From Chloroflexota bacterium (GTDB lineage Bacteria; Chloroflexota; Anaerolineae; Anaerolineales; Anaerolineaceae): 64,000 nucleotides of DNA. The stretch is from assembly GCA_009773005.1 (NCBI GenBank), contig WOUT01000001.1, forward strand, positions 63,389 to 127,388, in the 5' to 3' direction. Of this stretch, positions 18,245 through 28,053 are shown piece after piece. The number at the start of each line of letters is the position of its first letter. Position 1 is the first letter of the stretch. The translations under genes and the position numbers were made by a program. The notes beneath the pieces were generated by a model, which did no database searches, was not told the DNA's origin, and worked only from the letters and a program-made list of their open reading frames with translations.

Positions 18245-19078
18245 TTATTCCCCAAATTTTATCTTTTTAATGGCAAATTTAACCATCATGTCCATAACCG
18301 GATAGAGAGATGCACCAAGTAGATTTCGAGCGAAATACAAGAATTTTCCTTCGGAACCAGGCAGAATCAAATATTTCTTATTGGCAACTTGCTTAATGAT
18401 TTCGATTGCGACTGAATCTGCTGACATCAATTTTGCTGATTTGGAGATTTCTTTTGTGACATTCGGTTTGTATTTGCTTTCATACTCCAGTTGCGGCGTA
18501 TCGGTGTCCGGTGGAAAGACAATTGATACCTGGATGCCATAGGGACGTAATTCTGCGCGCAAGGCGTCTGTGAACCCGCTGACTGCAAATTTAGAGGCGC
18601 TGTAGGCGGTGTAACCATATACGCCGATGAAACCGGCAATCGAAGAAATGTTAACAATCGTGCCACAACGTCGCTTTTGCATGAGAGGAACTAATACTTT
18701 AAGTACGTTCACGGTGCCGAAGTAATTGACATTCATCATCCAATGGAAAATGTCATTTTTGAGAGCAGAGAAATTGCCCGGGTGGGCAACCCCTGCAGAA
18801 TTAAAAACAAAATCCGGGAGACCGTTGCGCTTCACAAATTCAGTCAAGCTTGATGCAAGTTCAGATTGGTGTGTCACGTCTGCCTGAATGGGCAGGATCA
18901 ATTGATCTGGATGAACCCTGACCTTTTCCAGGGCTTTAACTGCTGATTCCAGCAGTTCTTTGCGCCGGGCGAGAATTGCTACATTTCCCTCGTTCTGTAA
19001 AATCTGTTTGGCGAGGGCAAAACCAATTCCGCTGGACCCCCCAGTGATTAGAGCAAGCCGGGATTGATATGGTTGCAT
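18245..19078 (-). CDS. Short-chain dehydrogenase, 3-ketodihydrosphingosine reductase-like
   Basis: Classical SDR of 277 residues. ITGGSSGIGFALAK is the nucleotide loop, NSAG follows, and the catalytic YTAYSASKF supplies Tyr and Lys. After the active site, IVFPPDTDTPQLEYE closely resembles the corresponding stretch of 3-ketodihydrosphingosine reductases (PPDTDTP), and the C-terminus has hydrophobic helices with basic ends that suggest membrane contact. A lipid-linked keto substrate is therefore plausible, but no serine palmitoyltransferase gene is in the window. It is last in a minus-strand gene row behind fmdB (24-base gap). Confidence 0.85.
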   Translation of the reverse strand: MQPYQSRLALITGGSSGIGFALAKQILQNEGNVAILARRKELLESAVKALEKVRVHPDQLILPIQADVTHQSELASSLTEFVKRNGLPDFVFNSAGVAHPGNFSALKNDIFHWMMNVNYFGTVNVLKVLVPLMQKRRCGTIVNISSIAGFIGVYGYTAYSASKFAVSGFTDALRAELRPYGIQVSIVFPPDTDTPQLEYESKYKPNVTKEISKSAKLMSADSVAIEIIKQVANKKYLILPGSEGKFLYFARNLLGASLYPVMDMMVKFAIKKIKFGE

Positions 19079-19102
19079 GAATGCCTCCTGATGAAAATAC
19101 CG

Positions 19103-19327
19103 TTAATGACTGCAAGAAGAACAAGAACCACCGCTGCATCCGCCACAACCATGTGAACCAGAAGATGTAGAACGACCTTCACTCTTGGCATAACAAAGCG
19201 AAAGGACTCGCTTGGTATCCGCAGAATTACATGATTTGCATGGAATCTCAGCATCTGAATCCTTCATCGCGCGGATCACTTCAAATTTCGTTTGACAGTT
19301 GGAACATCGATATTCATAAATTGGCAT
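19103..19327 (-). CDS. FmdB-family zinc-ribbon protein
   Basis: A 74-residue protein with the FmdB start MPIYEYRC and Cys pairs CSNC and CKSC that form a zinc ribbon. The tail is rich in Ser, Gly, Cys and His (SHGCGGCSGGSCSSCSH). The family is widespread and is often called a putative regulator; its role is not settled. It has its own strong promoter within the end of the preceding gene. Confidence 0.9.
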   Translation of the reverse strand: MPIYEYRCSNCQTKFEVIRAMKDSDAEIPCKSCNSADTKRVLSLCYAKSEGRSTSSGSHGCGGCSGGSCSSCSH

Positions 19328-19356
19328 ACTCTTCTCGCAACGTTTTTATGTGATAG

Positions 19357-19385
19357 ATTTTACTTTTTACAGCAGAGTCAGTCAA
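19357..19385 (-). promoter_or_regulatory. Promoter of fmdB-SDR
   Basis: On the minus strand TTGACT (19385-19380), 17-base spacer, TAAAAT (19362-19357), 30 bases before the fmdB start and just after the stop of the methyltransferase gene. It would allow fmdB and the SDR to be expressed apart from the genes upstream. Confidence 0.7.
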
Positions 19386-19390
19386 TCTGA

Positions 19391-20038
19391 TTAATATTGT
19401 TTTCGGAAACGAAGTGCATATATTGCGATCCCGGCGGCTACCGCGACATTTAAAGATGTTTTAGATCCTGTCATCGGCAGAGAAAGAACACTTTGTGATC
19501 TTTTCATCAATTCAGGGTCTATTCCTGAAATCTCATTGCCAACGATTAGCAATATCGGTTTATCTTGCGGAAGTATTCCTTTTTCAGCAAAAAGGGAAAT
19601 TGAAGACTCGGAGGTTTCCAATGAATAGACGAGTCTCTTTTCTTTAAGGTTATCAATAACCTTAAGGGAATTGCGATGATAACTCCATGAGACAAATCCT
19701 TCAGCGCCAAGACCCGTTTTAATTATCTTGGGATGGTCCGGGGTAGGCGTTGTACCGCAGCAATAAATGTGAGACACGCCAGCGCCGTCGGCTGTCCGGA
19801 AGATAGAACCAACGTTTAATGCACTGCGCAAATTATCAAGCAGCAGTTCAAGTTGGTGTGCTGGAAAGGATCCCGCAGTATGGCTTACTTTCTCATTTGA
19901 ATACGTCTCGCCTGATGGTTGAAGTGAGTCACCGCATTGGGGGCAAGCAACCATTTTTGTAATTGTTAGATCGGATGAAAATCTAAATCGGCATTCTGGA
20001 TTTTGACATTCGAAGACTTGAAAAGAAGGTTCTGCCAT
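19391..20038 (-). CDS. SpoU/TrmH-family RNA methyltransferase with N-terminal zinc ribbon
   Basis: Probable 2'-O-ribose methyltransferase of the SPOUT fold, 215 residues. Motif 1 is NLRSALNVGSIFRTADG, motif 2 is LLIVGNEISGID, and motif 3 is LSLPMTGSKTSLNVAVA. Residues 1-45 carry two Cys pairs (CQNPEC and CPQC), a zinc ribbon which could help bind RNA and is not part of the core family. The target nucleotide is unknown. The gene follows the DUF2344 gene by 11 bases. Confidence 0.88.
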   Translation of the reverse strand: MAEPSFQVFECQNPECRFRFSSDLTITKMVACPQCGDSLQPSGETYSNEKVSHTAGSFPAHQLELLLDNLRSALNVGSIFRTADGAGVSHIYCCGTTPTPDHPKIIKTGLGAEGFVSWSYHRNSLKVIDNLKEKRLVYSLETSESSISLFAEKGILPQDKPILLIVGNEISGIDPELMKRSQSVLSLPMTGSKTSLNVAVAAGIAIYALRFRKQY

Positions 20039-20049
20039 ATTAATAATTC

Positions 20050-20709
20050 TTAAACTTTCGGCTGATTTAATAATTCGGAGTCGATAGATGAAAACAATAA
20101 TGCTGTGCGTTTTATGTCGACAGTGTTTGGAGGAATTCCCAATACCTCCAACACTTCCTCTGGTCTCCCGGTGGCTCCGGGCAGCGCCGACAAACGCATT
20201 TCAATACTGGGTGGATTTGAATCAAACAACTTTAGAAACTTGATCAATGGTCGAAGATTGTAAGGTTTTCCTCTCCTCTCTCGAACAAGACACTCAGATG
20301 AAAGTAGATTTTGAATCTTTATATCAATGTCTTGAATGTCTGTATTTTCATCCAATGAGACCAGATAATCTGAGGCTTCAATAACGGTTTGAAGAACCGG
20401 ATTTTTTAATGGGATCGATGAAAGAGTGAGTATCTCGATCCCAGGCTGTACAGTTTTCTCCAGCATGGCTCTTATTTTTTCCAAGGAATCTTCAGAATCA
20501 CACCAGAAATCAAGAATTTCGCAATTGCTTGTAAATCCGAGAGGCAAAGGGCAGGCTTGGTGCATCCGAGGTTGGGGGTGGAACCCTTGTGAATACGCCA
20601 GAGGCAGCTGCGCCCGTCGAAAAGTACGTTCCCAAACCTTGTGTAGGTCCAAATTACCGGTGTATTGAAGGGCTTCTCCCTTTTTGTATCGAATACGAAT
20701 TCTTTGCAT
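20050..20709 (-). CDS. TIGR03936/DUF2344 radical-SAM-linked protein
   Basis: Protein of 219 residues of the family that accompanies, or is fused to, TIGR03960-type radical SAM proteins. Typical parts are RIRIRYKKGEALQYTGNLDL and QLPLAYSQGFHPQPRM. The frame is open to 20796, but ATG 20709 overlaps the stop of the radical SAM gene by one base (TGATG), and family similarity begins there. In many genomes the two are one polypeptide. Function is unknown; a role in RNA or ribosome modification has been suggested for related proteins, which I cannot test here. Confidence 0.88.
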   Translation of the reverse strand: MQRIRIRYKKGEALQYTGNLDLHKVWERTFRRAQLPLAYSQGFHPQPRMHQACPLPLGFTSNCEILDFWCDSEDSLEKIRAMLEKTVQPGIEILTLSSIPLKNPVLQTVIEASDYLVSLDENTDIQDIDIKIQNLLSSECLVRERRGKPYNLRPLIKFLKLFDSNPPSIEMRLSALPGATGRPEEVLEVLGIPPNTVDIKRTALLFSSIDSELLNQPKV

Positions 20710-22586
20710 CAGACTATCTCCGGACAGAACCATTGGGCAACTTGTGTTGTTTTCCGAAGGTCTGAAAAAGCGGGAATAATGCCACAGGAGTAACAATGTT
20801 CACGGCAATCGTCGGTGGTCTTTCCTTGCTGAGCATTATCATATTCGCGCTCAAGATATTTTCGTTTGATACCGGCGCTGATATGGTCCCACGGGAGTAC
20901 TTCTGTGAATTCCCGTTCCCGGGTGGTATAAAATTCCGGAGTAAGTTGCGCATAATCGAATGCGTCCATCCACACATTGAAATTGAATTGATCCTGCCAG
21001 GCATCAAATTTGGCACCTCGTCGCCAGGCGCCTTCTATCACATCTGCCAAACGCCGGTCACCGCGCGAAAGAGCAGCTTCAAGGATCGTTTCACGTGGAT
21101 TAGACCAGGTCATCTTCATTCCGGGACCACGCAATTGGTCTTTGAGCAGGTTTTGTTTTATTAAGACCGACTCGATTGAGTCTAAAGATGACCATTGGAA
21201 AGGCGTATGGGGTTTGGGAACAAAAGTGCTGACACCTGCATGCAAGCTAGCTTTTTTTCCGATTATTTTTCGACCTTCGACAATCACGGCTTTACAAAGA
21301 TCCGCGATCGCCTGCACATCCTCAACGGTCTCTGATGGGTGACCGATCATGAAATATAGTTTTAGAGTTGTCCAGCCGCGGCTGTAGACCGCTTTGGCGG
21401 TTTCTAGAAGCTGCTCGGCCTGAATTGGTTTATTAATGAGATTGCGCATCCGGTCAGTGGCTGCCTCAGGGGCAAGGGTAAATCCGCCCTGGCGCGCGCC
21501 TTTCAATTTCTCCATTAATCCAACCGAAAAGGATTCAATCCTTAAGGACGGGAGGGATACTGTCAAATTTTTTCCGGCGAACCGGTCGCTGAGTGTTGAT
21601 ACTAACTCGTCAATATGCGAGTAGTCACTTGAAGATAATGAGAGCAATGCAATTTCTTCATAACCGGTATTCTTGAGAGCTTTTTCTATAGAAGAAACGA
21701 TCTGCTCAACGGGACGTTCCCTGACGGGGCGGTTGACCATTCCGGCATGGCAGAACCGGCAACCTCGGGTGCATCCACGCATGATCTCGACTGAAATGCG
21801 GTTATGGACAACGTCTATTGAGGGCACAACGAATTGGGTTGGCGGATCAGGTAAGATGGGTACAATTCTTTTTGTAATGACTTTTGGCGAGATGGGCGAA
21901 ATTGACTCAACAGCCTGTATTGTTCCGGTGGAGGTGTAAGTAATGTTATAGAACGAGGGGATGTAGACACCGGGTATTGTCTGGAGGGTTTCCAAAGTCA
22001 GCTTCCGCGAATACCGGTTTGCCTTTGAACTTTGAAAGCAGTTAATAACCTCGTGAATAACCTCTTCGCCTTCACCTATTACAAAAGCGTCGATAAACTC
22101 TGCCATTGGTTCCGGGTTAAAGGCTGCGTGTCCGCCAGCGATGATGATCGGGTGTGTTGAATCTCTGTTTTTAGAACGAACAGGAATTCTTGCTAGATCA
22201 AGGGCATTCAATACATTTGTATAAAGTGTTTCGTATGGAAGCGTAAAACCAATAATATCGAACTGGTTAAGAGGGTGATAGCTTTCAAGAGAATAAAGGG
22301 GGATATCATTGTCTCTCATGGCTTTTTCCATATCCAGCCATGGAAGGTAAGACCTCTCACATAACACGTCCTGTCTGGCATTGATCGTTTCGTATAGGAT
22401 TGTCACCCCCAGATTTGGAACACCGATATCATAAATATCCGGGAAGACGAGAACCATTCGGGTCGGGGTTTTTTCCCAATCTTTGACCACTTGATTAAAT
22501 TCACCACCGAAATAACGACCTGGTTTTTGAACTGTAGGGAGGATGGTTTTTAATTTCTTTTTAATCTCTGAAATGGCAGACACCAA
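20709..22586 (-). CDS. TIGR03960-family B12-binding/radical SAM protein
   Basis: Radical SAM protein of 625 residues. An N-terminal B12-binding-like domain (about 1-230) precedes the radical SAM core with RGCTRGCRFCHAG, where CxxxCxxC binds the [4Fe-4S] cluster. The C-terminal part contains DDCREHCYSCG, further possible metal ligands. It is translationally coupled to the DUF2344 gene. The pair is common in Firmicutes, Actinobacteria and Chloroflexota. The reaction is not known to me. Confidence 0.9.
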   Translation of the reverse strand: MVSAISEIKKKLKTILPTVQKPGRYFGGEFNQVVKDWEKTPTRMVLVFPDIYDIGVPNLGVTILYETINARQDVLCERSYLPWLDMEKAMRDNDIPLYSLESYHPLNQFDIIGFTLPYETLYTNVLNALDLARIPVRSKNRDSTHPIIIAGGHAAFNPEPMAEFIDAFVIGEGEEVIHEVINCFQSSKANRYSRKLTLETLQTIPGVYIPSFYNITYTSTGTIQAVESISPISPKVITKRIVPILPDPPTQFVVPSIDVVHNRISVEIMRGCTRGCRFCHAGMVNRPVRERPVEQIVSSIEKALKNTGYEEIALLSLSSSDYSHIDELVSTLSDRFAGKNLTVSLPSLRIESFSVGLMEKLKGARQGGFTLAPEAATDRMRNLINKPIQAEQLLETAKAVYSRGWTTLKLYFMIGHPSETVEDVQAIADLCKAVIVEGRKIIGKKASLHAGVSTFVPKPHTPFQWSSLDSIESVLIKQNLLKDQLRGPGMKMTWSNPRETILEAALSRGDRRLADVIEGAWRRGAKFDAWQDQFNFNVWMDAFDYAQLTPEFYTTREREFTEVLPWDHISAGIKRKYLEREYDNAQQGKTTDDCREHCYSCGIIPAFSDLRKTTQVAQWFCPEIV

Positions 22587-22656
22587 TAAGTACTCCTGTA
22601 AATTTATGAGGGAGTCAATGAGACTTGTTTTTATGAGAAATTATCGACAAAAAATG

Positions 22657-22974
22657 CTAATGATTTTCGATGTGATGCTCACTGATTTGAAGTTCATGGA
22701 AATGTGACTCAATAAATTGGACCACATTATTTAACACCTGAGAATTATGGTTAGCGTCATTTGAAATTAATACGCAGCCAATCCAGGCAGAATGCCAGAC
22801 ATCCTGTAAACCTATTTCCGAAATCGAGACATTGAATTCTTTTCTGATGCGAGAAATAAGAGGTTGAAGTGTACTGCGTTTATCTTTCAATGAAGCGCAC
22901 GCAGGTAGAATTAATTTTATGGTTAATAACGAGACCATGATCGATTTTTCACTCCTGTGGCTTTCTCTTGCCAT
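22657..22974 (-). CDS. DUF503 (YlxP-like) protein
   Basis: Small protein of 93 to 105 residues. SLKDKRSTLQPLISRIRKEFNVSISEI and LQDVWHSAWIGCVLIS match the YlxP/DUF503 family, which in other bacteria lies in the infB-rbfA region and may act near the ribosome. Two starts compete: 22974 has AGGA five bases before it, while 22938 gives the usual family N-terminus. It is divergent from folC and 70 bases upstream of the radical SAM gene. Confidence 0.8.
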   Translation of the reverse strand: MARESHRSEKSIMVSLLTIKLILPACASLKDKRSTLQPLISRIRKEFNVSISEIGLQDVWHSAWIGCVLISNDANHNSQVLNNVVQFIESHFHELQISEHHIENH

Positions 22975-23033
22975 ATCATTCCTGCACGGTTACAATCCCA
23001 CCATTAATATAATATAGATTGGTGAATTAGAAT

Positions 23034-24407
23034 ATGGTAGAAGACGCAGCAGATTATCAACATGCATTGGATTTTTTATATAGCTTTGTAGATTACAGTT
23101 TAACCCGTCAATTGCGCTATTCCCCTGAGAAATTTAACCTTGATCGAATGTATAAATTAATGGGATTGATGGGGAATCCTCACCAAAAATATCCGGTTAT
23201 TCATGTTGCTGGAACAAAAGGCAAAGGTTCAATCTCAGCAATGATCTCAAGCATTCTACACGAAGCCGGGTACAAAGTCGGTCTATATACATCCCCGCAT
23301 CTTATTGATTATTCTGAACGTATCCAGGTGGATGGCAATCCAATATTGCATTCAGAATTAGTAAATCAGATAGTAAAGATTAAGCCTTATTTATCCAAAG
23401 TTGAAGAGATTACAACCTTTGAAATTACAACCGCCATTGGTTTTCAATATTTCAGAGAACAAGAAGTGGACGTCGCGGTTGTTGAGGTTGGTTTAGGAGG
23501 GCGGCTTGACGCCACGAATGTTGTCACTCCATTGATTTCTGTGATCTCGTCGATTTCTTTTGATCACATGAATATTCTAGGTGATACGATAAGAGCAATC
23601 GCAGGGGAGAAAGCGGGGATCATAAAACCCGGTTTTCCGGTTGTATTAGCGCCTCAGGTCTATTCTGATGCCACGGAAGTGGTTGAAGAAGTTGCTTATA
23701 AAGTTAATGCAACAATTAGTCATGTACAAGAAGAATATCTCTATGGAAACATTTCCCATTCGCTGGAGGGACAAACGTTTTTTGTAGAAACACAAAAAGA
23801 TTCTACATATAATGGCGATACTGACCAAAAGAAATTTCATAAAAAGGAATATTCTATTCCACTGCTTGGATTCCATCAGATCGAAAATGCAGTTACCGCT
23901 TTGGACGTAATAAATGCGGCTTCTGACAAGGGATTTTCAATTACAGAAGAGCATATCCAAAATGGATTGAAGAAAGTTAATTGGCCGGGTCGGTTTGAGA
24001 TCGTTCAAAAAGAACCATTGATCATCATTGACTCTGCTCACAATTCAGACAGCGCACATAAACTTCGTAAAACTATCGACGAATATCTTCCCGGCTACAA
24101 TATAATTCTTGTTTTTGGCGCTTCTGAAGACAAAGACATCGTTGGTATGTTCAAAATTTTACTGCGGGATATCCAAAAAGTAATTATAACAAAAAGTGTC
24201 CATCCGAGAGCAATAGAACCAGAGATACTGGTAGAATTAGCAAAGCAATATTCAACTTTTGTATATAAAACAGAAACAATTGAAAAGGCGCTTGATCTTG
24301 CAAAATCAATGGCAGAAAAAGACACGGCAATTGTGGTTGCAGGCAGCATATTTATAGCAGCAGCAGCCCGAGAAGAGTTGTTGAAAAACCGAAAGCAGGA
24401 AAGCTAA
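23034..24407 (+). CDS. folC: Bifunctional folylpolyglutamate/dihydrofolate synthase
   Basis: ATP-dependent Mur-type ligase, 457 residues, that adds glutamate to folates and may also make dihydrofolate. It has the P-loop GTKGKGSISAMISS, SPHLIDYSERIQVDG and VVEVGLGGRLDATNV. A PIG-like Mur C-terminal domain follows with IIIDSAHNSDS. The segment around residues 235-280 has an insertion rich in charged residues. The stop codon is directly followed by the lon start, so the two are one transcription unit. Confidence 0.93.
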   Translation: MVEDAADYQHALDFLYSFVDYSLTRQLRYSPEKFNLDRMYKLMGLMGNPHQKYPVIHVAGTKGKGSISAMISSILHEAGYKVGLYTSPHLIDYSERIQVDGNPILHSELVNQIVKIKPYLSKVEEITTFEITTAIGFQYFREQEVDVAVVEVGLGGRLDATNVVTPLISVISSISFDHMNILGDTIRAIAGEKAGIIKPGFPVVLAPQVYSDATEVVEEVAYKVNATISHVQEEYLYGNISHSLEGQTFFVETQKDSTYNGDTDQKKFHKKEYSIPLLGFHQIENAVTALDVINAASDKGFSITEEHIQNGLKKVNWPGRFEIVQKEPLIIIDSAHNSDSAHKLRKTIDEYLPGYNIILVFGASEDKDIVGMFKILLRDIQKVIITKSVHPRAIEPEILVELAKQYSTFVYKTETIEKALDLAKSMAEKDTAIVVAGSIFIAAAAREELLKNRKQES

Positions 24408-26921
24408 ATGAAAGACGATTGGAAGAAACGTTTAGATAATCCGGAAGAATTCACTGCCGCACTTTATCAGCGGACTGACGAACTTTACCAGGTAACTGAT
24501 TCAACACCGGATGAGAACGGAATGATCTATTGCCCTGTCCTTGTCATGCGAGATATTGTCGTTTTTCCCCGCATGGTATCTCCGATTTTTATTTCTCCCG
24601 GGCAAAACCTGGACGCGATCACGCATGTCCAAAAAAATGGCGGCACTATGATTGCGTTAATGCTAAAAGATGGAGAAATCGAAAACCCCGCTAAAGAAGA
24701 TTTTTTGGAAGTAGGCGTTGAAGTTGCAGTCGGACGGTTATTGACTCTTCAAGATGGAAACGCATCTGCTTTGGTTCAAGGCAGGCGGAGAGTCAAAATT
24801 GTCGATATTGTTGATGAAGAACCTTTTAAATGGGTTAGAGGATTGGTGGTCAACGACAACCCAATTTCTGACCGGCAGGTTGAGGCGTTAATGCGCACTT
24901 CAAGAGACCTTTTTGAAAAGTGTGTTCAACTCGATAGAAGTCTTCCAGATGAAGCTCATCTCTTTTCAATCAACATTTCTGAACCAGGTTGGTTATCCGA
25001 TATGATCGCTACCGCAATCTCATTGCCTTTTGAGGAGCGGTTGGAACTCTTAACCATTCTCGAGCCAAAAAACCGTTTGAAAAAAGTAAACTGGCTGCTT
25101 GCTCAGGAATTGGATGTGTTGCAGTTGGAAGATGAAATTCAAAATCGTGTTCAAAGCGAAGTAGACCGGTCGCAGCGTGAATTTTACTTACGCGAACAGT
25201 TAAAAGCAATTCAAAACGAACTTGGCGAGGGTGATGTTTGGACACAGGAGATTGCTGAACTTCGCACGAAGATCGAAGAGAAAAAACTTCCCGAGGAAGC
25301 AAAGGCATCGGCCAATAAAGAAATTGAACGGCTCACTCAAATGCCGCCGATGTCCCCGGAAGTTGGTATTATTCGAACGTATTTGGATTGGCTGATTGAT
25401 CTCCCGTGGGTAGAGGCAACTGAAGATAATCTGGACGTAGTGCATGCTGCTAAAGTTCTAGAGGTAAATCATTATGGCCTTGGCAAAGCCAAAGATCGTA
25501 TTTTGGAGTATATTGCTGTTAAAAGCTTAAAGCCCAAAAAAGAAAGACAACCGATATTATGTTTCACAGGTCCTCCTGGAACGGGTAAAACATCTCTTGG
25601 ACAGTCAATAGCAACAGCGCTTGGCAGAAAATTTGTGAGACTTTCACTTGGCGGAGTTCGTGATGAGGCTGAAATTCGCGGACACCGGCGCACCTATATT
25701 GGAGCGATGCCCGGGCGGATTTTACAGACTATGCGTCGTGCAGGTTCTATCAATCCACTTTTTATGCTGGATGAGATCGATAAGCTTGGCTCAGATTTTC
25801 GCGGTGATCCATCGTCGGCGCTATTGGAGGTATTGGATCCTGAACAGAATTTCTCTTTTTCGGACCACTATCTTGAATTGCCATATGATCTTTCAAAGGT
25901 GATGTTCATCACAACGGCAAACAGCCTGGGAGCGATCCCGCCTGCATTACTCGATCGGATGGAAATTTTGGAATTTCCCGGATACATCGAGGAAGAAAAA
26001 GTTGAAATTGCCAAGCGGTTCCTGATCCCGAGACAACTTGAAGAAAGTGGTTTTGAACCAAATGAGATCTTTTTTGAAGAACATGCTATCAGAAAAGTAA
26101 TTAGAGAGTATACCTACGAAGCTGGTGTAAGAAATCTTGAACGCGAACTTGGACGGATATGCCGAAAGGAAGCCAGGCTAAAGTCTGAGAAAAAACGTTT
26201 TACAAAAAACCTGTCATCAACACTTTTAGAAAAATTCCTCGGACCACCACAATTCTTTATGACAGAAGCGGAACGGCAGGATGAAGTTGGTGTAGCCACT
26301 GCTATTGCCTGGACTGAAAACGGCGGTGAGATCATGCCGGTCGAAGTTCTGATTCTGGAAGGGAAGGGGAATCTGCAGGTTACCGGACAAATTGGCGATA
26401 TTATGCAAGAATCTGCTCAGGCTGCGCTTTCTTATCTGAAATCGAGGTCTTCAGAGCTGGATATTGACCCTGAAATTTACGAAAGTCTGGATGTCCATAT
26501 TCACATTCCTGAAGGGGCTATTCCAAAAGATGGTCCAAGTGCCGGAATTACATTGGCGACTGCGTTGGTTTCGGCATTTTCTGAGAGGAAAGTGAAAAAA
26601 GAAGTTGGCATGACTGGCGAGATCACCTTGCGTGGAAATGTGCTTCCAGTCGGTGGTGTTCGTGAAAAGATACTCGCTGCTCATCGAGCCGGATTGCGGG
26701 TAATTCTTCTTCCTGAAAAAAATAAAAAAGATCTAGTTGAAGTTCCGAAAAAAGTCCTGGACGATTTAAAAATTATTTTAGTTAGGCATATGGACGAAGT
26801 GTTAAAAGTTGCGCTACATGGTGAACAAACCATTGAGAACCGGACAATAAAAAAAATTAGGGAATTGGTAGAAAAGCAAAAAGAAGAAGACGAGAATAGA
26901 GAATCGCGAAAGAAAAAGTAA
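24408..26921 (+). CDS. lon: ATP-dependent Lon protease
   Basis: Cytosolic AAA+ serine protease of 837 residues that degrades damaged and regulatory proteins. The N-terminal substrate-binding domain takes about 250 residues ([18 protein letters not shown]). GPPGTGKT at 388-395 is Walker A. The protease domain has Ser711 in PKDGPSAGI and Lys754 in VGGVREKIL, at the usual 43-residue distance of the Ser-Lys dyad. The C-terminus is a Lys/Glu/Arg-rich tail. No HrcA or CtsR type operator is visible in front, since it directly follows folC. Confidence 0.97.
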   Translation: MKDDWKKRLDNPEEFTAALYQRTDELYQVTDSTPDENGMIYCPVLVMRDIVVFPRMVSPIFISPGQNLDAITHVQKNGGTMIALMLKDGEIENPAKEDFLEVGVEVAVGRLLTLQDGNASALVQGRRRVKIVDIVDEEPFKWVRGLVVNDNPISDRQVEALMRTSRDLFEKCVQLDRSLPDEAHLFSINISEPGWLSDMIATAISLPFEERLELLTILEPKNRLKKVNWLLAQELDVLQLEDEIQNRVQSEVDRSQREFYLREQLKAIQNELGEGDVWTQEIAELRTKIEEKKLPEEAKASANKEIERLTQMPPMSPEVGIIRTYLDWLIDLPWVEATEDNLDVVHAAKVLEVNHYGLGKAKDRILEYIAVKSLKPKKERQPILCFTGPPGTGKTSLGQSIATALGRKFVRLSLGGVRDEAEIRGHRRTYIGAMPGRILQTMRRAGSINPLFMLDEIDKLGSDFRGDPSSALLEVLDPEQNFSFSDHYLELPYDLSKVMFITTANSLGAIPPALLDRMEILEFPGYIEEEKVEIAKRFLIPRQLEESGFEPNEIFFEEHAIRKVIREYTYEAGVRNLERELGRICRKEARLKSEKKRFTKNLSSTLLEKFLGPPQFFMTEAERQDEVGVATAIAWTENGGEIMPVEVLILEGKGNLQVTGQIGDIMQESAQAALSYLKSRSSELDIDPEIYESLDVHIHIPEGAIPKDGPSAGITLATALVSAFSERKVKKEVGMTGEITLRGNVLPVGGVREKILAAHRAGLRVILLPEKNKKDLVEVPKKVLDDLKIILVRHMDEVLKVALHGEQTIENRTIKKIRELVEKQKEEDENRESRKKK

Positions 26922-26937
26922 ATTTTCCAGGAAATGA

Positions 26938-26975
26938 AAAACGTCTTGAGGTTTTATTCTCAAGACGTTTTATTT
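26938..26975. terminator. Bidirectional terminator between lon and the SepIVA-like gene
   Basis: A perfect 13-base stem (26938-26950 with 26959-26971) with an 8-base loop and A/T runs on both sides. It can stop both convergent transcripts. Confidence 0.9.
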
Positions 26976-26989
26976 GTTTGAATAATATA

Positions 26990-27454
26990 TTAAGAGATGT
27001 TCTGTTTTTGCTTTTCTGCTTCTAAAGCAATTATTCCATTTTTTACCTGATTAAGAGATTTTTCCATCTCAGATTGAAGTGAGCCAAGGGTTTGAAGAAC
27101 GTATTCATCTGCATCGCGTTTGGTTTGCTCACTTTCTAATCGGGCTTGTGCGATAATTTGTTCTGCCCTCGCCTGGGCAGCCTGGGTTGTTGGATCTTTT
27201 TCGACAAGTTTATCGCTTTTTTCACGGGCAAGCGCAATCGTACGGTTCGCCTCTTCTTGTGCTTGCGCTAGAACCCTGTCTCTTTGAGAAAGAAGTTGCT
27301 GGGCTTTCTTTATTTCTTCAGGAATCGTAATTCTCATCTGGTCGATCAAATCAAGCATTCGATCTTCATCCACAATAACACTGTGGGTGAACCAGATCGG
27401 ACGACTCTCGTTAAAAAGCTCTTCCAATCGATCTACCAGATGTAAAATATCCAT
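26990..27454 (-). CDS. SepIVA-like DivIVA-type coiled-coil protein
   Basis: A 154-residue, mostly helical, highly charged protein without signal or membrane segment. The first 70 residues (HLVDRLEELFNESRPI, then VIVDEDRMLDLIDQMR and IPEEIKKAQQLLSQRD) resemble the start of mycobacterial SepIVA, and the end (DADEYVLQTLGSLQSEMEKSL) resembles its C-terminus. The repetitive coiled coil in between is much shorter. SepIVA affects cell division and envelope growth. Annotation pipelines may name such proteins F0F1 subunit B-like. It follows coaD on the same strand by 66 bases, and the same genes are near each other in Actinobacteria. Confidence 0.65.
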   Translation of the reverse strand: MDILHLVDRLEELFNESRPIWFTHSVIVDEDRMLDLIDQMRITIPEEIKKAQQLLSQRDRVLAQAQEEANRTIALAREKSDKLVEKDPTTQAAQARAEQIIAQARLESEQTKRDADEYVLQTLGSLQSEMEKSLNQVKNGIIALEAEKQKQNIS

Positions 27455-27520
27455 TTTAGTGCTCCTGACGACATTATATCGAATATTTCTTTTCCTGTTG
27501 CAATCTTTAGACCAAACTAG

Positions 27521-28045
27521 TTAATCGCGAAATGTATGTGTAGGGATGATCGGATTGTTCTCCCCTAGATCATAGAATTTATTTTTCAGCATTTCTTCAA
27601 CTGATCGAGGCACCATCGTGGAAATATCACCTCCAAGAGAGGCTATCTCGCGGACTGTTGAAGATGATAGAAACGAATGTTCCTCATTCGTAATTAAAGC
27701 TAAGACTTCTACATCTGGTGTCAGGCGATGGTTGGCTAATGCCATGCGAAATTCATATTCGAAATCCGAAAAAACTCGCAATCCTCTGATCATAACTTGC
27801 GCGCCAATTTTCTCGCAAAATTTTACAGTCAAACCGCTATAACCAACAACTTTCACTTTCGGATGATCTTTGAAGATCCCTTGAACCAGCCCTATCCTCT
27901 CATCCGGAGAAAGTAAGAAATTTTTCAATGGTTTATCATAGACAGCGATGACTAATTCATCCACTAGTTTTACTGACCTTTTAGCGATGTCAATATGACC
28001 ATTGTGTATTGGATCAAAAGAACCTGGAAAAACTGCTCGTATCAT
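27521..28045 (-). CDS. coaD: Phosphopantetheine adenylyltransferase
   Basis: Fourth step of coenzyme A synthesis, ATP + 4'-phosphopantetheine to dephospho-CoA. About 174 residues, with the nucleotidyltransferase motif PGSFDPIHNGH and SSSTVREI near the C-terminus. The frame is open to 28084 inside recG. ATG 28045, six bases after AGGA, gives the family N-terminus MIRAVFPGSFDP. It begins eight bases after the recG stop. Confidence 0.95.
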   Translation of the reverse strand: MIRAVFPGSFDPIHNGHIDIAKRSVKLVDELVIAVYDKPLKNFLLSPDERIGLVQGIFKDHPKVKVVGYSGLTVKFCEKIGAQVMIRGLRVFSDFEYEFRMALANHRLTPDVEVLALITNEEHSFLSSSTVREIASLGGDISTMVPRSVEEMLKNKFYDLGENNPIIPTHTFRD

Positions 28046-28053
28046 CATTTGTC

